Shown piece by piece: positions 1-4,506 of a stretch of 8,401 nucleotides of DNA. How positions within the stretch are numbered: position 1 is the first letter of the stretch; each line of letters opens with the position of its first letter. The translations under genes and the position numbers were made by a program. Origin of the DNA: Minisyncoccota bacterium (GTDB lineage Bacteria; Patescibacteriota; Minisyncoccia; Phycocordibacterales; UBA2100); NCBI GenBank assembly GCA_018061585.1, contig JAGOTU010000035.1:1-8401 (forward strand), read 5' to 3'. The notes under the pieces are model-generated. The model saw only the letters and a program-made list of their open reading frames with translations. It ran no database searches and had not been told where the DNA came from.

Positions 1-421
1 CATCAGGTGTCCAGCCGGTCGGATACTGTACCGAGAACGTGCTCGATGCATTGGTGAATATGTTGGCGGTCGGAGCGGTCGGTGCGCCTTCGCCGCAGTT
101 CTTGAACGTCATGTTCTCCGGGTTGCCGCCTTCGGTGATGAACGCTTCGTTGCCCTTGTTCCAGAACACGATCGATTCGTCGGCGCTTGCGTAGCGCGCG
201 CCGGATGCGCTCATCGCCTGCGGGAGCGAGAAGTTGCGACCGTCAGAGAGAACGATGTCGACAGAGTCTGCATAGTAGGCAGCAGAGATCGTTTTGTTCT
301 CTGCACACACATACGACACCGTATTGAGCGGAGTCTTGGTGCTGCCTCCCATTGCAAAGAAGTAGTAGCCTGCTCCGGTGAGGAGGATGATAAAGATGAT
401 TCCGACGATGTATTTAGCCAT
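1..421 (-). CDS. Membrane-anchored MliC-domain protein (lysozyme inhibitor-like), C-terminus cut off by window edge
   Basis: The gene starts at 421 and runs off the left edge after 140 codons. Residues 4-24 form one hydrophobic segment (YIVGIIFIILLTGAGYYFF), likely an N-terminal membrane anchor or uncleaved signal. Residues about 36-109 match the MliC fold (membrane-bound inhibitor of c-type lysozyme). VSYVC and FKNC place Cys39 and Cys109 as the usual disulfide pair; LSDGRNFSL is the middle strand; SASGARYAS and FWNKGNEAFI carry the Ser and Lys that in characterised MliC proteins reach into the lysozyme active site. After a short Pro/Thr linker a second domain begins (residues 121-140, FTNASSTFSVQYPTGWTPD), resembling the first strand of PsbP-like or other secreted beta domains. 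So this looks like a fusion rather than a stand-alone MliC. No good Shine-Dalgarno precedes the ATG. The role (protection from lysozyme, or another envelope function) is inferred from the domain only. Confidence 0.8.
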   Translation of the reverse strand, partial: MAKYIVGIIFIILLTGAGYYFFAMGGSTKTPLNTVSYVCAENKTISAAYYADSVDIVLSDGRNFSLPQAMSASGARYASADESIVFWNKGNEAFITEGGNPENMTFKNCGEGAPTAPTANIFTNASSTFSVQYPTGWTPD

Positions 422-462
422 AAAGGGTATCCGTTGGGTGAACGATTATGGCTGAATAGTCT

Positions 463-492
463 CATATATGAGCGCGCACGAAAGGTTGACAA
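463..492 (-). promoter_or_regulatory. Possible promoter of the MliC-domain gene, with a palindrome over the -10
   Basis: Read on the minus strand, TTGTCA (492-487) and TATATG (468-463) are separated by 18 bases, which would start RNA about 35 bases before the ATG at 421. The -10 lies inside a 12-base perfect palindrome, CTCATATATGAG (461-472), which could be an operator. The -35 lies in a small hairpin, AGGTT/AACCT (483-497). The match to consensus is moderate, so this is a candidate only. Confidence 0.35.
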
Positions 493-543
493 AACCTAGC
501 TATTTTATCTTCGTATTTACGCCTTTAGGTGTTTGAAGCCGCT

Positions 544-566
544 ATGTCAAGGCGACGCCTTGACAT
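544..566. repeat. 23-base perfect palindrome after the SGNH hydrolase gene
   Basis: The 11-base arm ATGTCAAGGCG (544-554) is repeated exactly, inverted, at 556-566 around one central base. It lies 33 bases beyond the stop of the SGNH hydrolase gene and would form a stable hairpin in RNA from either strand. No T-run follows on either side, so it is not a classical intrinsic terminator. Each arm contains TTGACA, a perfect -35 hexamer, pointing outward. No convincing -10 lies 16-18 bases beyond either hexamer. Confidence 0.7.
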
Positions 567-598
567 GTGTACCGTGGTCGAAGGGACCCCGAACAAAC

Positions 599-1219
599 TT
601 ACTGAAGGAGCGGTGCGAGGCTCGGATACACGCGATCCGCGATGATCCGGTTCCCCGCATCGTTCGGGTGGATACCGTCGGCCATGTATTGCTTTTCGCC
701 GAACAATCCCTCGAGCACATCGGGCACGAATGCCGCACCTGTTTCGTCGGCAAGTTTTTCAAATTCTTCGGGATACACACCATTCACTACCCCACCGCGC
801 ACACCGATCAACAGCACGATCGATCCGCGTTTTTGAATGTCGGCAATGATGGTGCGCAGGTTCGCAAACGTTTCTGCCGGCGGCACACGCTGCAATGCAT
901 CGTTCCCACCAAGTAGCAGTATCACGACCTTCGGTTTATATGCATCAAGGTCTTTCAGCCGGTCGACACCCTTTGCAGTCGTGTCACCGTTGACTCCCAA
1001 ATTCACGATCGGCTCCCCTATTTGTTCCGACAAGAGCGTCACGAAATCTTTATTTGCATTCGCCCCGAACCCGACCACCAAGCTGTCGCCGAAGGCGACG
1101 ACGTCGGTACCCGCTGACGGGTAATTGGTGATCTTTGCGGCGTCCATGCGATAGAGCAACGCAAACATCCCCGCCACGGCGAGTATGCCGACGAGTAAGA
1201 GGACGTGCTTCTGCTGCAT
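599..1219 (-). CDS. Membrane-anchored SGNH/GDSL hydrolase (TesA-like esterase/lysophospholipase)
   Basis: This 206-residue protein has the full SGNH signature. The nucleophile Ser46 is in FGDSLVVGFGA (block I), NLGVNGDT at 73-80 is block II, Asn106 is in LGGNDAL (block III), and the Asp181/His184 pair is in DGIHPND (block V). The order and spacing match TesA-type arylesterases/lysophospholipases. Residues 5-23 (HVLLLVGILAVAGMFALLY) form a hydrophobic segment with no clear cleavage site, so the enzyme is probably anchored with its catalytic domain outside the membrane. Substrates in this family are acyl esters or acetylated sugars and cannot be told from sequence. I chose the ATG at 1219, although the frame is open to 1306, because the extra 29 residues are Arg/Ser-rich and overlap the upstream gene. 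The start lies 10 bases after the stop of the DUF3467 gene, so the two are very likely co-transcribed. The preceding bases (AAAAAAGT) contain no strong Shine-Dalgarno, which suggests coupled translation. Confidence 0.9.
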   Translation of the reverse strand: MQQKHVLLLVGILAVAGMFALLYRMDAAKITNYPSAGTDVVAFGDSLVVGFGANANKDFVTLLSEQIGEPIVNLGVNGDTTAKGVDRLKDLDAYKPKVVILLLGGNDALQRVPPAETFANLRTIIADIQKRGSIVLLIGVRGGVVNGVYPEEFEKLADETGAAFVPDVLEGLFGEKQYMADGIHPNDAGNRIIADRVYPSLAPLLQ

Positions 1220-1229
1220 ACTTTTTTGA

Positions 1230-1490
1230 CTATTCGTCGCTCCCGAGGACGTCCTTGGTCTGGATCGGACTCTGGATGCCCGGCGTCCACTCTGCCTGGA
1301 TGGCACCGAACTGTTTTTCGTAGTCGGCTACATTGTGCGCCAGATTCTGCGCGAGGCGCTTCATGTGCTGGGGCGTGAGCGCGTAGGTGGTTCCCGTTTC
1401 CCCGGTGAGCATACCCATCACAAAGAACTCCTGTGAAAATGCCACCATGATGTTCTCGCAAAACTGCTTCGGAATTTTATTGAAGTCCAT
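1230..1490 (-). CDS. DUF3467 family protein
   Basis: An 86-residue soluble protein. The C-terminal stretch ALTPQHMKRLAQNLAHNVAD followed by YEKQFGAIQ is the hallmark of DUF3467: a predicted helix after a conserved Pro, then YE..FG.I. The first half (FCENIMVAFSQEFFVMGML) fits the beta-strand part of the family, which usually reads as strand-F-x-hydrophobic repeats. Family length is typically 80-110 residues, so this is full length. Its function is unknown; members are small cytoplasmic proteins found across bacteria. It is the first gene of an operon with the SGNH hydrolase, 10 bases apart. The ATG at 1490 has no Shine-Dalgarno; the bases before it are CGACACACAT, much like those before the gene starting at 2401. 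The next gene upstream ends in a terminator just before this promoter, so the operon begins here. Confidence 0.88.
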   Translation of the reverse strand: MDFNKIPKQFCENIMVAFSQEFFVMGMLTGETGTTYALTPQHMKRLAQNLAHNVADYEKQFGAIQAEWTPGIQSPIQTKDVLGSDE

Positions 1491-1518
1491 ATGTGTGTCG
1501 CTAGCGATTAGAGAGTGG

Positions 1519-1527
1519 AGTATAACA
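1519..1527 (-). promoter_or_regulatory. Extended -10 promoter of the DUF3467-SGNH hydrolase operon
   Basis: On the minus strand TGTTATACT is an extended -10 element (TGn plus TATACT, five of six consensus bases). It would start RNA near 1512, about 21 bases before the ATG at 1490. No -35 hexamer can be seen because that position is occupied by the terminator hairpin of the preceding gene (1529-1558). The T-rich tail of that terminator and this -10 are the same bases. Confidence 0.5.
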
Positions 1528-1558
1528 AATCGACCTCCCGCATGCGCGGAAGGCCGAT
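1521..1558 (-). terminator. Intrinsic terminator of the small Arg-rich gene
   Basis: On the minus strand the arms at 1558-1546 (ATCGGCCTTCCGC) and 1541-1529 (GCGGGAGGTCGAT) pair over 13 positions, with two G-U wobbles and a 4-base loop. The tail TTGTTATA is moderately T-rich. The structure begins 8 bases after the stop of the gene at 1567-1770. On the plus strand the same arms have mismatches and no T-run, which fixes the direction. Confidence 0.65.
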
Positions 1559-1566
1559 GTGATCGT

Positions 1567-1770
1567 CTACGGTGCTACCGTAACTACTTGTGCGCGGCGC
1601 TCAGAGATGCGCGCATTCACCGCGTTATAAAAATCGAGCCGGTGCTGATCGTAGGGCGGTTCGTTCTCGTTGAGCAGCCTGCTTGTACGACCGAACGTAA
1701 AGCGAGCGCGACAGAGCGCAAGCCGCCCTCTGGTGGTGCGTACGATACCGCGAACCCGTCGCTCAGCCAT
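1567..1770 (-). CDS. Small Arg-rich protein of unknown function
   Basis: A 67-residue reading frame with about 14 arginines, so strongly basic, and one cysteine (Cys20). I do not recognise a family. The N-terminal half (MAERRVRGIVRTTRGRLALC) looks like short basic strands. The C-terminal half (PPYDQHRLDFYNAVNARISE) reads like an amphipathic helix with a conserved-looking aromatic patch. No membrane segment or signal peptide is seen. Three things argue that it is real: an AGGAG ribosome-binding site (1782-1778) lies 7 bases before the ATG, an intrinsic terminator starts 8 bases after the TAG, and no better reading frame exists here. It stands alone between the gene ending at 1952 and the DUF3467 operon. 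Binding of nucleic acid would fit its charge but is only a guess. Confidence 0.6.
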   Translation of the reverse strand: MAERRVRGIVRTTRGRLALCRARFTFGRTSRLLNENEPPYDQHRLDFYNAVNARISERRAQVVTVAP

Positions 1771-1862
1771 GGCATTACTCCTACCTTGTCGGCCTCTGCC
1801 CGAATCCTAGCCATACCCCGCCCCCTCCGCAAGCACCCCAAACCATCCGACATATCTCACAT

Positions 1863-1894
1863 CATAATAAGAATCCTATAGGATTCTTATTATG
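1863..1894. repeat. 32-base perfect AT-rich palindrome
   Basis: The arms at 1863-1878 and 1879-1894 are exact inverted copies centred on CCTATAGG, with no spacer. It lies 58 bases beyond the stop of the gene at 1952-2401 and 93 bases before the small gene at 1567-1770. In RNA it can fold as a long A-U-rich hairpin with a T-rich descending arm (GGATTCTTATTAT) on either strand, so it may end transcription of the gene to its right. Its perfect symmetry also fits a dimeric repressor site for the small gene to its left. Confidence 0.75.
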
Positions 1895-1951
1895 CAACCA
1901 TTTCGCAACGACATTACACGAATGTTGGTCGGAATAATGATAGACAAATAA

Positions 1952-2401
1952 TCAAAGTCGCCTGCTGTCGTAGGCCCAGTGCAACAGCGCCTGGCGTTGC
2001 ACCGGACGACACGAGAGGTCGCCGGGCAGACACGCGTTGCGCAGTTGCGACACATGGCGCGTGATCGCACGCCACCGCTTGATCTGCCGCGCATCTTCCT
2101 CCGGGATGCGCCTCCCCATCGAGTATCTGCAATACCACTGGAACCACCCACGCGGATCGTGCGCAGATATCCACCCCTTTTCCTGCCACACACGGAGCGG
2201 TTGCGATGCTTTGACCTTGAAGAAATTCACAGACTTGTCGTATCCCCCGCTCGGAGAGAGCTTCGCGTTCTTGAACCAATCGGCGGGAAATTCTTTCGCA
2301 TCGCTTCCAAAATATGCACCACCGAACACGCCGAGCGAAAGCATTTGTTTGGGCGTGAGATCGGGAGTGAATCCGGGATCGAACTTTGTTCGTTGAGCCA
2401 T
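1952..2401 (-). CDS. Conserved protein of unknown function, DPRGWFQWYCRY signature family
   Basis: A 149-residue soluble protein with no signal peptide or membrane segment. It opens with FTPDLTPKQMLSLGVFGGAY (11-30), then EFPADWFKNAKL (37-48), a Gly/Tyr/Asp stretch, FFKVKASQPLRVWQEKGWI (60-78), HDPRGWFQWYCRYSMGRR (81-98) and a basic helical end, RQALLHWAYDSRRL. From memory this pattern belongs to a widespread but uncharacterised family seen in bacteria, fungi and plants; I know of no assigned activity. The density of invariant-looking Trp, Tyr, Arg and Asp suggests an enzyme or a tight binding site. Cysteines are at 91, 124 and 131. I chose the ATG at 2401 rather than the open frame to 2458, because the longer form would begin inside the terminator of the upstream gene. 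There is no Shine-Dalgarno; a -10-like TACAAT lies at 2419-2414, which would leave a very short leader. Confidence 0.85.
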   Translation of the reverse strand: MAQRTKFDPGFTPDLTPKQMLSLGVFGGAYFGSDAKEFPADWFKNAKLSPSGGYDKSVNFFKVKASQPLRVWQEKGWISAHDPRGWFQWYCRYSMGRRIPEEDARQIKRWRAITRHVSQLRNACLPGDLSCRPVQRQALLHWAYDSRRL

Positions 2402-2422
2402 ATGTGTCTCGGGATTGTAGCG

Positions 2423-2453
2423 CAAAACAAAAGGGCCGGTCGATGACCGGCCC
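2423..2453 (-). terminator. Strong intrinsic terminator of the TPR gene
   Basis: The arms 2453-2445 (GGGCCGGTC) and 2441-2433 (GACCGGCCC) are perfect 9-base complements around a 3-base loop. They are followed on the minus strand by TTTTGTTTT. The hairpin starts 12 bases after the TGA of the TPR gene and isolates it from the next gene. Confidence 0.9.
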
Positions 2454-2464
2454 CACACCTGTGC

Positions 2465-3070
2465 TCACCGTGCGTTCGCACGGTCGCGAATGATCTTTGC
2501 CTCATCTGCTTCGCGGATATCCCACGCACGCCGGGTGTCCGCTTCCGCGAGGGCGGTCTGATTCATCGCCTTGTGGATCATGGCGCGCAGATCGTGAAAG
2601 TCGGCCACGCCGGGCTTGAGGTCGATCGCCACGTTCGCAGAATCCACCGCGTCATCGTAGCGCTTGAGCTCGTAATCGACCCGCGCGAGGTTGAACCACG
2701 ATTCAGCCCGCTTCGGATCCAGATCAAGAGCGCGGACCATATCGGGCCGAGCGCGCTTGTAGTCGCCCTTGAGCGCATACGTCGTTCCGCGATTCGCGTA
2801 GACCAGTGTGAACTCTTTCATCGTGAGGATCTGCGAGAACCGCACGATCGCCTGATCGTACTTCTTGTCGTTGAGGTACCGATGCGCGATCTCGTACAGC
2901 TCGGTCATGCATGAATCTTCGTACACCTTGTACAGCTGCATGCAGGACCACGGTTCGATGTAGTTCGTGGTCGATTGTCGCTGCTTGCGTGCAGCGAACG
3001 CGGCACCCGCAAAAGCGAACATCAGGACGATGAACACAAGCGCCGTAATTGCGGCGATACGCTTGGTCAT
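2465..3070 (-). CDS. TPR-repeat protein with N-terminal signal/anchor
   Basis: A 201-residue protein. Residues 1-27 (Lys-Arg start, a hydrophobic core ITALVFIVLMFAFAG, then AAFA-ARK) look like a Sec signal with a possible cleavage after AFA, placing the rest outside the membrane. A linker with two cysteines (43 and 54) precedes about four tetratricopeptide repeats: roughly 57-90 (ELYEIAHRYLNDKKYDQAI), 91-124 (YANRGTTYALKGDYKRA), 125-158 (WFNLARVDYELKRYDDAV) and 159-190 (LRAMIHKAMNQTALAEAD). Each carries the usual small and aromatic positions. TPR arrays bind protein partners; no catalytic domain is present, so the role is probably scaffolding or envelope assembly, with the partner unknown. 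The start is secured by AAGGAG (3082-3077) six bases before the ATG. It is transcribed alone and is divergent from the secreted Cys-rich protein gene. Confidence 0.88.
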   Translation of the reverse strand: MTKRIAAITALVFIVLMFAFAGAAFAARKQRQSTTNYIEPWSCMQLYKVYEDSCMTELYEIAHRYLNDKKYDQAIVRFSQILTMKEFTLVYANRGTTYALKGDYKRARPDMVRALDLDPKRAESWFNLARVDYELKRYDDAVDSANVAIDLKPGVADFHDLRAMIHKAMNQTALAEADTRRAWDIREADEAKIIRDRANAR

Positions 3071-3112
3071 TGCACTCTCCTTCTGTGCGGCTCCATGCCG
3101 CGACCTTCCGCC

Positions 3113-3142
3113 ACTATAGCCCTACAGTATTTGACTGCGCAA
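3113..3142 (-). promoter_or_regulatory. Promoter of the TPR gene, overlapping the -35 region of the divergent gene
   Basis: On the minus strand TTGCGC (3142-3137) and TATAGT (3118-3113) are 18 bases apart. RNA would begin near 3106, giving a leader of about 35 bases that contains the ribosome-binding site. Directly adjoining on the plus strand is TTGACT (3131-3136), a good -35 for the gene at 3212, although the matching -10 (TACCGT, 3154-3159) is poor. The two promoters are therefore nearly back to back. Confidence 0.5.
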
Positions 3143-3211
3143 ACCGGAGGACGTACCGTGCGAATAGAGGAAACAAAAAGGATCACGTCACTCGAACACG
3201 GGGAGTTTGAA

Positions 3212-3856
3212 ATGAAATGCATCGGACGCTTTTTCATTCTAGCCTTCGTTCTGTTTGCTGGGCCTGTGAGCGCACAGGAGATCTGCGCGAGCACACCGGA
3301 TAGTCTTGCGGCAGCAAAGCGTGCTATCGCCGAGATCACTGCGCTTGCACGACCGGCGGCCCCGACCATTCCGGTACAAGGATTATGGCCGCTCGATGAA
3401 AAGTTACGCGAACTCCAGCAAACGTTCCCGCCGGGGTCGCTCGTAACACCGTGGGGTGCACCCGCCTCGCCGTACATGTACAAGCAATTCGAGCAGCGCG
3501 CAGAACAACCGGAGGAGAAACGGTTCTCGTGGTACGGGTATCGCCACAAGGAGCTGCACGCAAAGGTGATACCAGAGCTGCTGCAAAGAACCGTGGGCAA
3601 GAACTGTTGCAACGGCGTCTTTGCCGGCGAGTGTCGTGTGAGTCGGTATGTGACCGACGGTGTCGGCAAGCGCCGCGTTCTGATCGACGACCTGGAATGC
3701 GACATCACCGACGACACTCGTATCGTACAGCTCGATACGTTCGAGGAACAGGACACGATCGTTGTCTGTGCGCACAAAACAGCCGATCCGGTACGCGGGT
3801 ACCCACGATACTGCCCACGCACCTACTGCATCGGCGGCGGTCGGCAAGGAATTTAA
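3212..3856 (+). CDS. Secreted cysteine-rich protein of unknown function
   Basis: A 214-residue protein with a textbook Sec signal: MKCIGR, a hydrophobic core (FFILAFVLFAG) and a cleavage site PVSA|QE after residue 21. The mature part has eight cysteines (25, 132, 133, 141, 163, 186, 201, 206), seven of them in the last 83 residues, which would allow four disulfides in an exported domain. The segment 28-95 is helical and Pro-rich. WYGYRHKELHAKVIPELLQ is followed by the Cys-rich, strand-like region (KNCCNGVFAGECRVSRY, LIDDLECDI, TIVVCAHKT, YCPRTYCIGGG). I recognise no family. The frame is open back to 2975, but the ATG at 3212 is chosen because GGGAG lies seven bases upstream and the signal peptide begins there. 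A terminator follows 23 bases after the TAA. It is the only gene between the TPR gene and msrB and forms a single-gene unit. Confidence 0.85.
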   Translation: MKCIGRFFILAFVLFAGPVSAQEICASTPDSLAAAKRAIAEITALARPAAPTIPVQGLWPLDEKLRELQQTFPPGSLVTPWGAPASPYMYKQFEQRAEQPEEKRFSWYGYRHKELHAKVIPELLQRTVGKNCCNGVFAGECRVSRYVTDGVGKRRVLIDDLECDITDDTRIVQLDTFEEQDTIVVCAHKTADPVRGYPRYCPRTYCIGGGRQGI

Positions 3857-3879
3857 TGCACCTGATCTAACGAATACGA

Positions 3880-3906
3880 AAACGGCCCGCTGATCGCGGG
3901 CCGTTT
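3880..3906 (+). terminator. Intrinsic terminator of the secreted Cys-rich protein gene
   Basis: The arms 3880-3890 (AAACGGCCCGC) and 3896-3906 (GCGGGCCGTTT) are perfect 11-base complements around a 5-base loop. The T-run is short (TTT, then GATATTAATT), so termination on the plus strand may be moderate. The hairpin lies 23 bases after the TAA at 3854-3856. Confidence 0.75.
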
Positions 3907-3943
3907 GATATTAATTCTTCCCCTTCTCTTTTTCTACACGTAT

Positions 3944-3987
3944 TAAAAAATACACGCATCTGTCCCGGTCGGGACAGATGCGTGTAT
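3944..3987 (-). terminator. Strong intrinsic terminator of msrB
   Basis: The arms 3987-3971 and 3966-3950 are perfect 17-base complements (ATACACGCATCTGTCCC and its inverse) around a 4-base loop. They are followed on the minus strand by TTTTTT (3949-3944). It starts 37 bases after the msrB stop and sits tail to tail with the terminator of the plus-strand gene. This is the longest stem in the window. Confidence 0.92.
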
Positions 3988-4024
3988 GTTGATCTACAAC
4001 AATTTCAAGTTGTCCGATGTGAGA

Positions 4025-4414
4025 TTACTTTTCTTCGAGATCCAGACACAACCCATTAATACAGTAGCGTTCGCCCGTTTCGGTCGGGCCATCATCGAAC
4101 ACGTGGCCGAGGTGTGAGCCGCATCGCGCGCATGTGATCTCGGTGCGGTTCATGCCGTGCTGAGTATCGTTGTGAGTCACGACCGACCCCTCGATCGGTT
4201 TATCAAAACTCGGCCAGCCGGTTCCGGAATCAAACTTGGCACTCGAATCGAACAGCGGATTGCCGCAGACTTTGCATCCATACGTACCGTCGGCCTTCTC
4301 GTGCACGTATTCGCTGGTAAAGGGCTTCTCGGTGCCTTTTTCGCGGAGAACTGAATACTCCTCAGGTGTGAGCATGGTTTTAATCTGATCCTCTTCGGGC
4401 AGTGGTCGTTTCAT
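4025..4414 (-). CDS. msrB: Peptide-methionine (R)-S-oxide reductase MsrB
   Basis: MsrB reduces the R-epimer of methionine sulfoxide in proteins, repairing oxidative damage with electrons usually from thioredoxin. This 129-residue protein is full length for a stand-alone MsrB. The structural zinc site is present as two CxxC pairs (Cys47/Cys50 in CKVCGNPLF, Cys95/Cys98 in [12 protein letters not shown]). The substrate-binding [10 protein letters not shown] is at 61-70 and the catalytic Cys118 is in RYCIN. Thr65 occupies the place where many MsrB enzymes have the resolving cysteine (GCGWPSF). An extra cysteine, Cys123, lies five residues after the catalytic one ([11 protein letters not shown]) where the family usually has Ser-Ala-x-Leu. 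The protein is predicted cytosolic, without a signal. I chose the ATG at 4414 over 4444 because the promoter -10 lies between the two, so only the shorter form can be made from it. It is a single-gene unit, divergent from the HD phosphohydrolase gene. Confidence 0.96.
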   Translation of the reverse strand: MKRPLPEEDQIKTMLTPEEYSVLREKGTEKPFTSEYVHEKADGTYGCKVCGNPLFDSSAKFDSGTGWPSFDKPIEGSVVTHNDTQHGMNRTEITCARCGSHLGHVFDDGPTETGERYCINGLCLDLEEK

Positions 4415-4420
4415 ACAGGC

Positions 4421-4429
4421 AGTATAGCA
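4421..4429 (-). promoter_or_regulatory. Extended -10 promoter giving a leaderless msrB mRNA
   Basis: On the minus strand TGCTATACT is an extended -10 (TGn plus TATACT). The usual start of RNA, seven bases after the -10, is exactly the A of the msrB ATG at 4414. No ribosome-binding site precedes that ATG, as expected for a leaderless message. No clear -35 is present (CAATCA in that position). Confidence 0.55.
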
Positions 4430-4506
4430 AATTGGACATCGCATGATTGGCGTGGCATTGTTGCGGCAGTCAATTCAGAAGTCCAAACGGACACAAGGAG
4501 TTCACG

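Noticed and set aside
1039..1461. 140-codon minus-strand frame overlapping the SGNH and DUF3467 genes
   Set aside because: It is out of phase with two recognised families and its translation is Arg/His-rich without structure.
1771..1862. Possible tRNA, because of GATTCGGG and paired G/C runs
   Set aside because: No cloverleaf could be built: there is no TTC T-loop at the right distance and no anticodon stem.
544..1894. Possible CRISPR or mobile-element ends from the two perfect palindromes
   Set aside because: The two palindromes differ in sequence, occur once each in the window, and no transposase, direct repeat array or target duplication is present.
2975..3211. N-terminal extension of the secreted Cys-rich protein
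   Set aside because: It would run antiparallel over the start of the TPR gene and hide the signal peptide; the ATG at 3212 has a ribosome-binding site.
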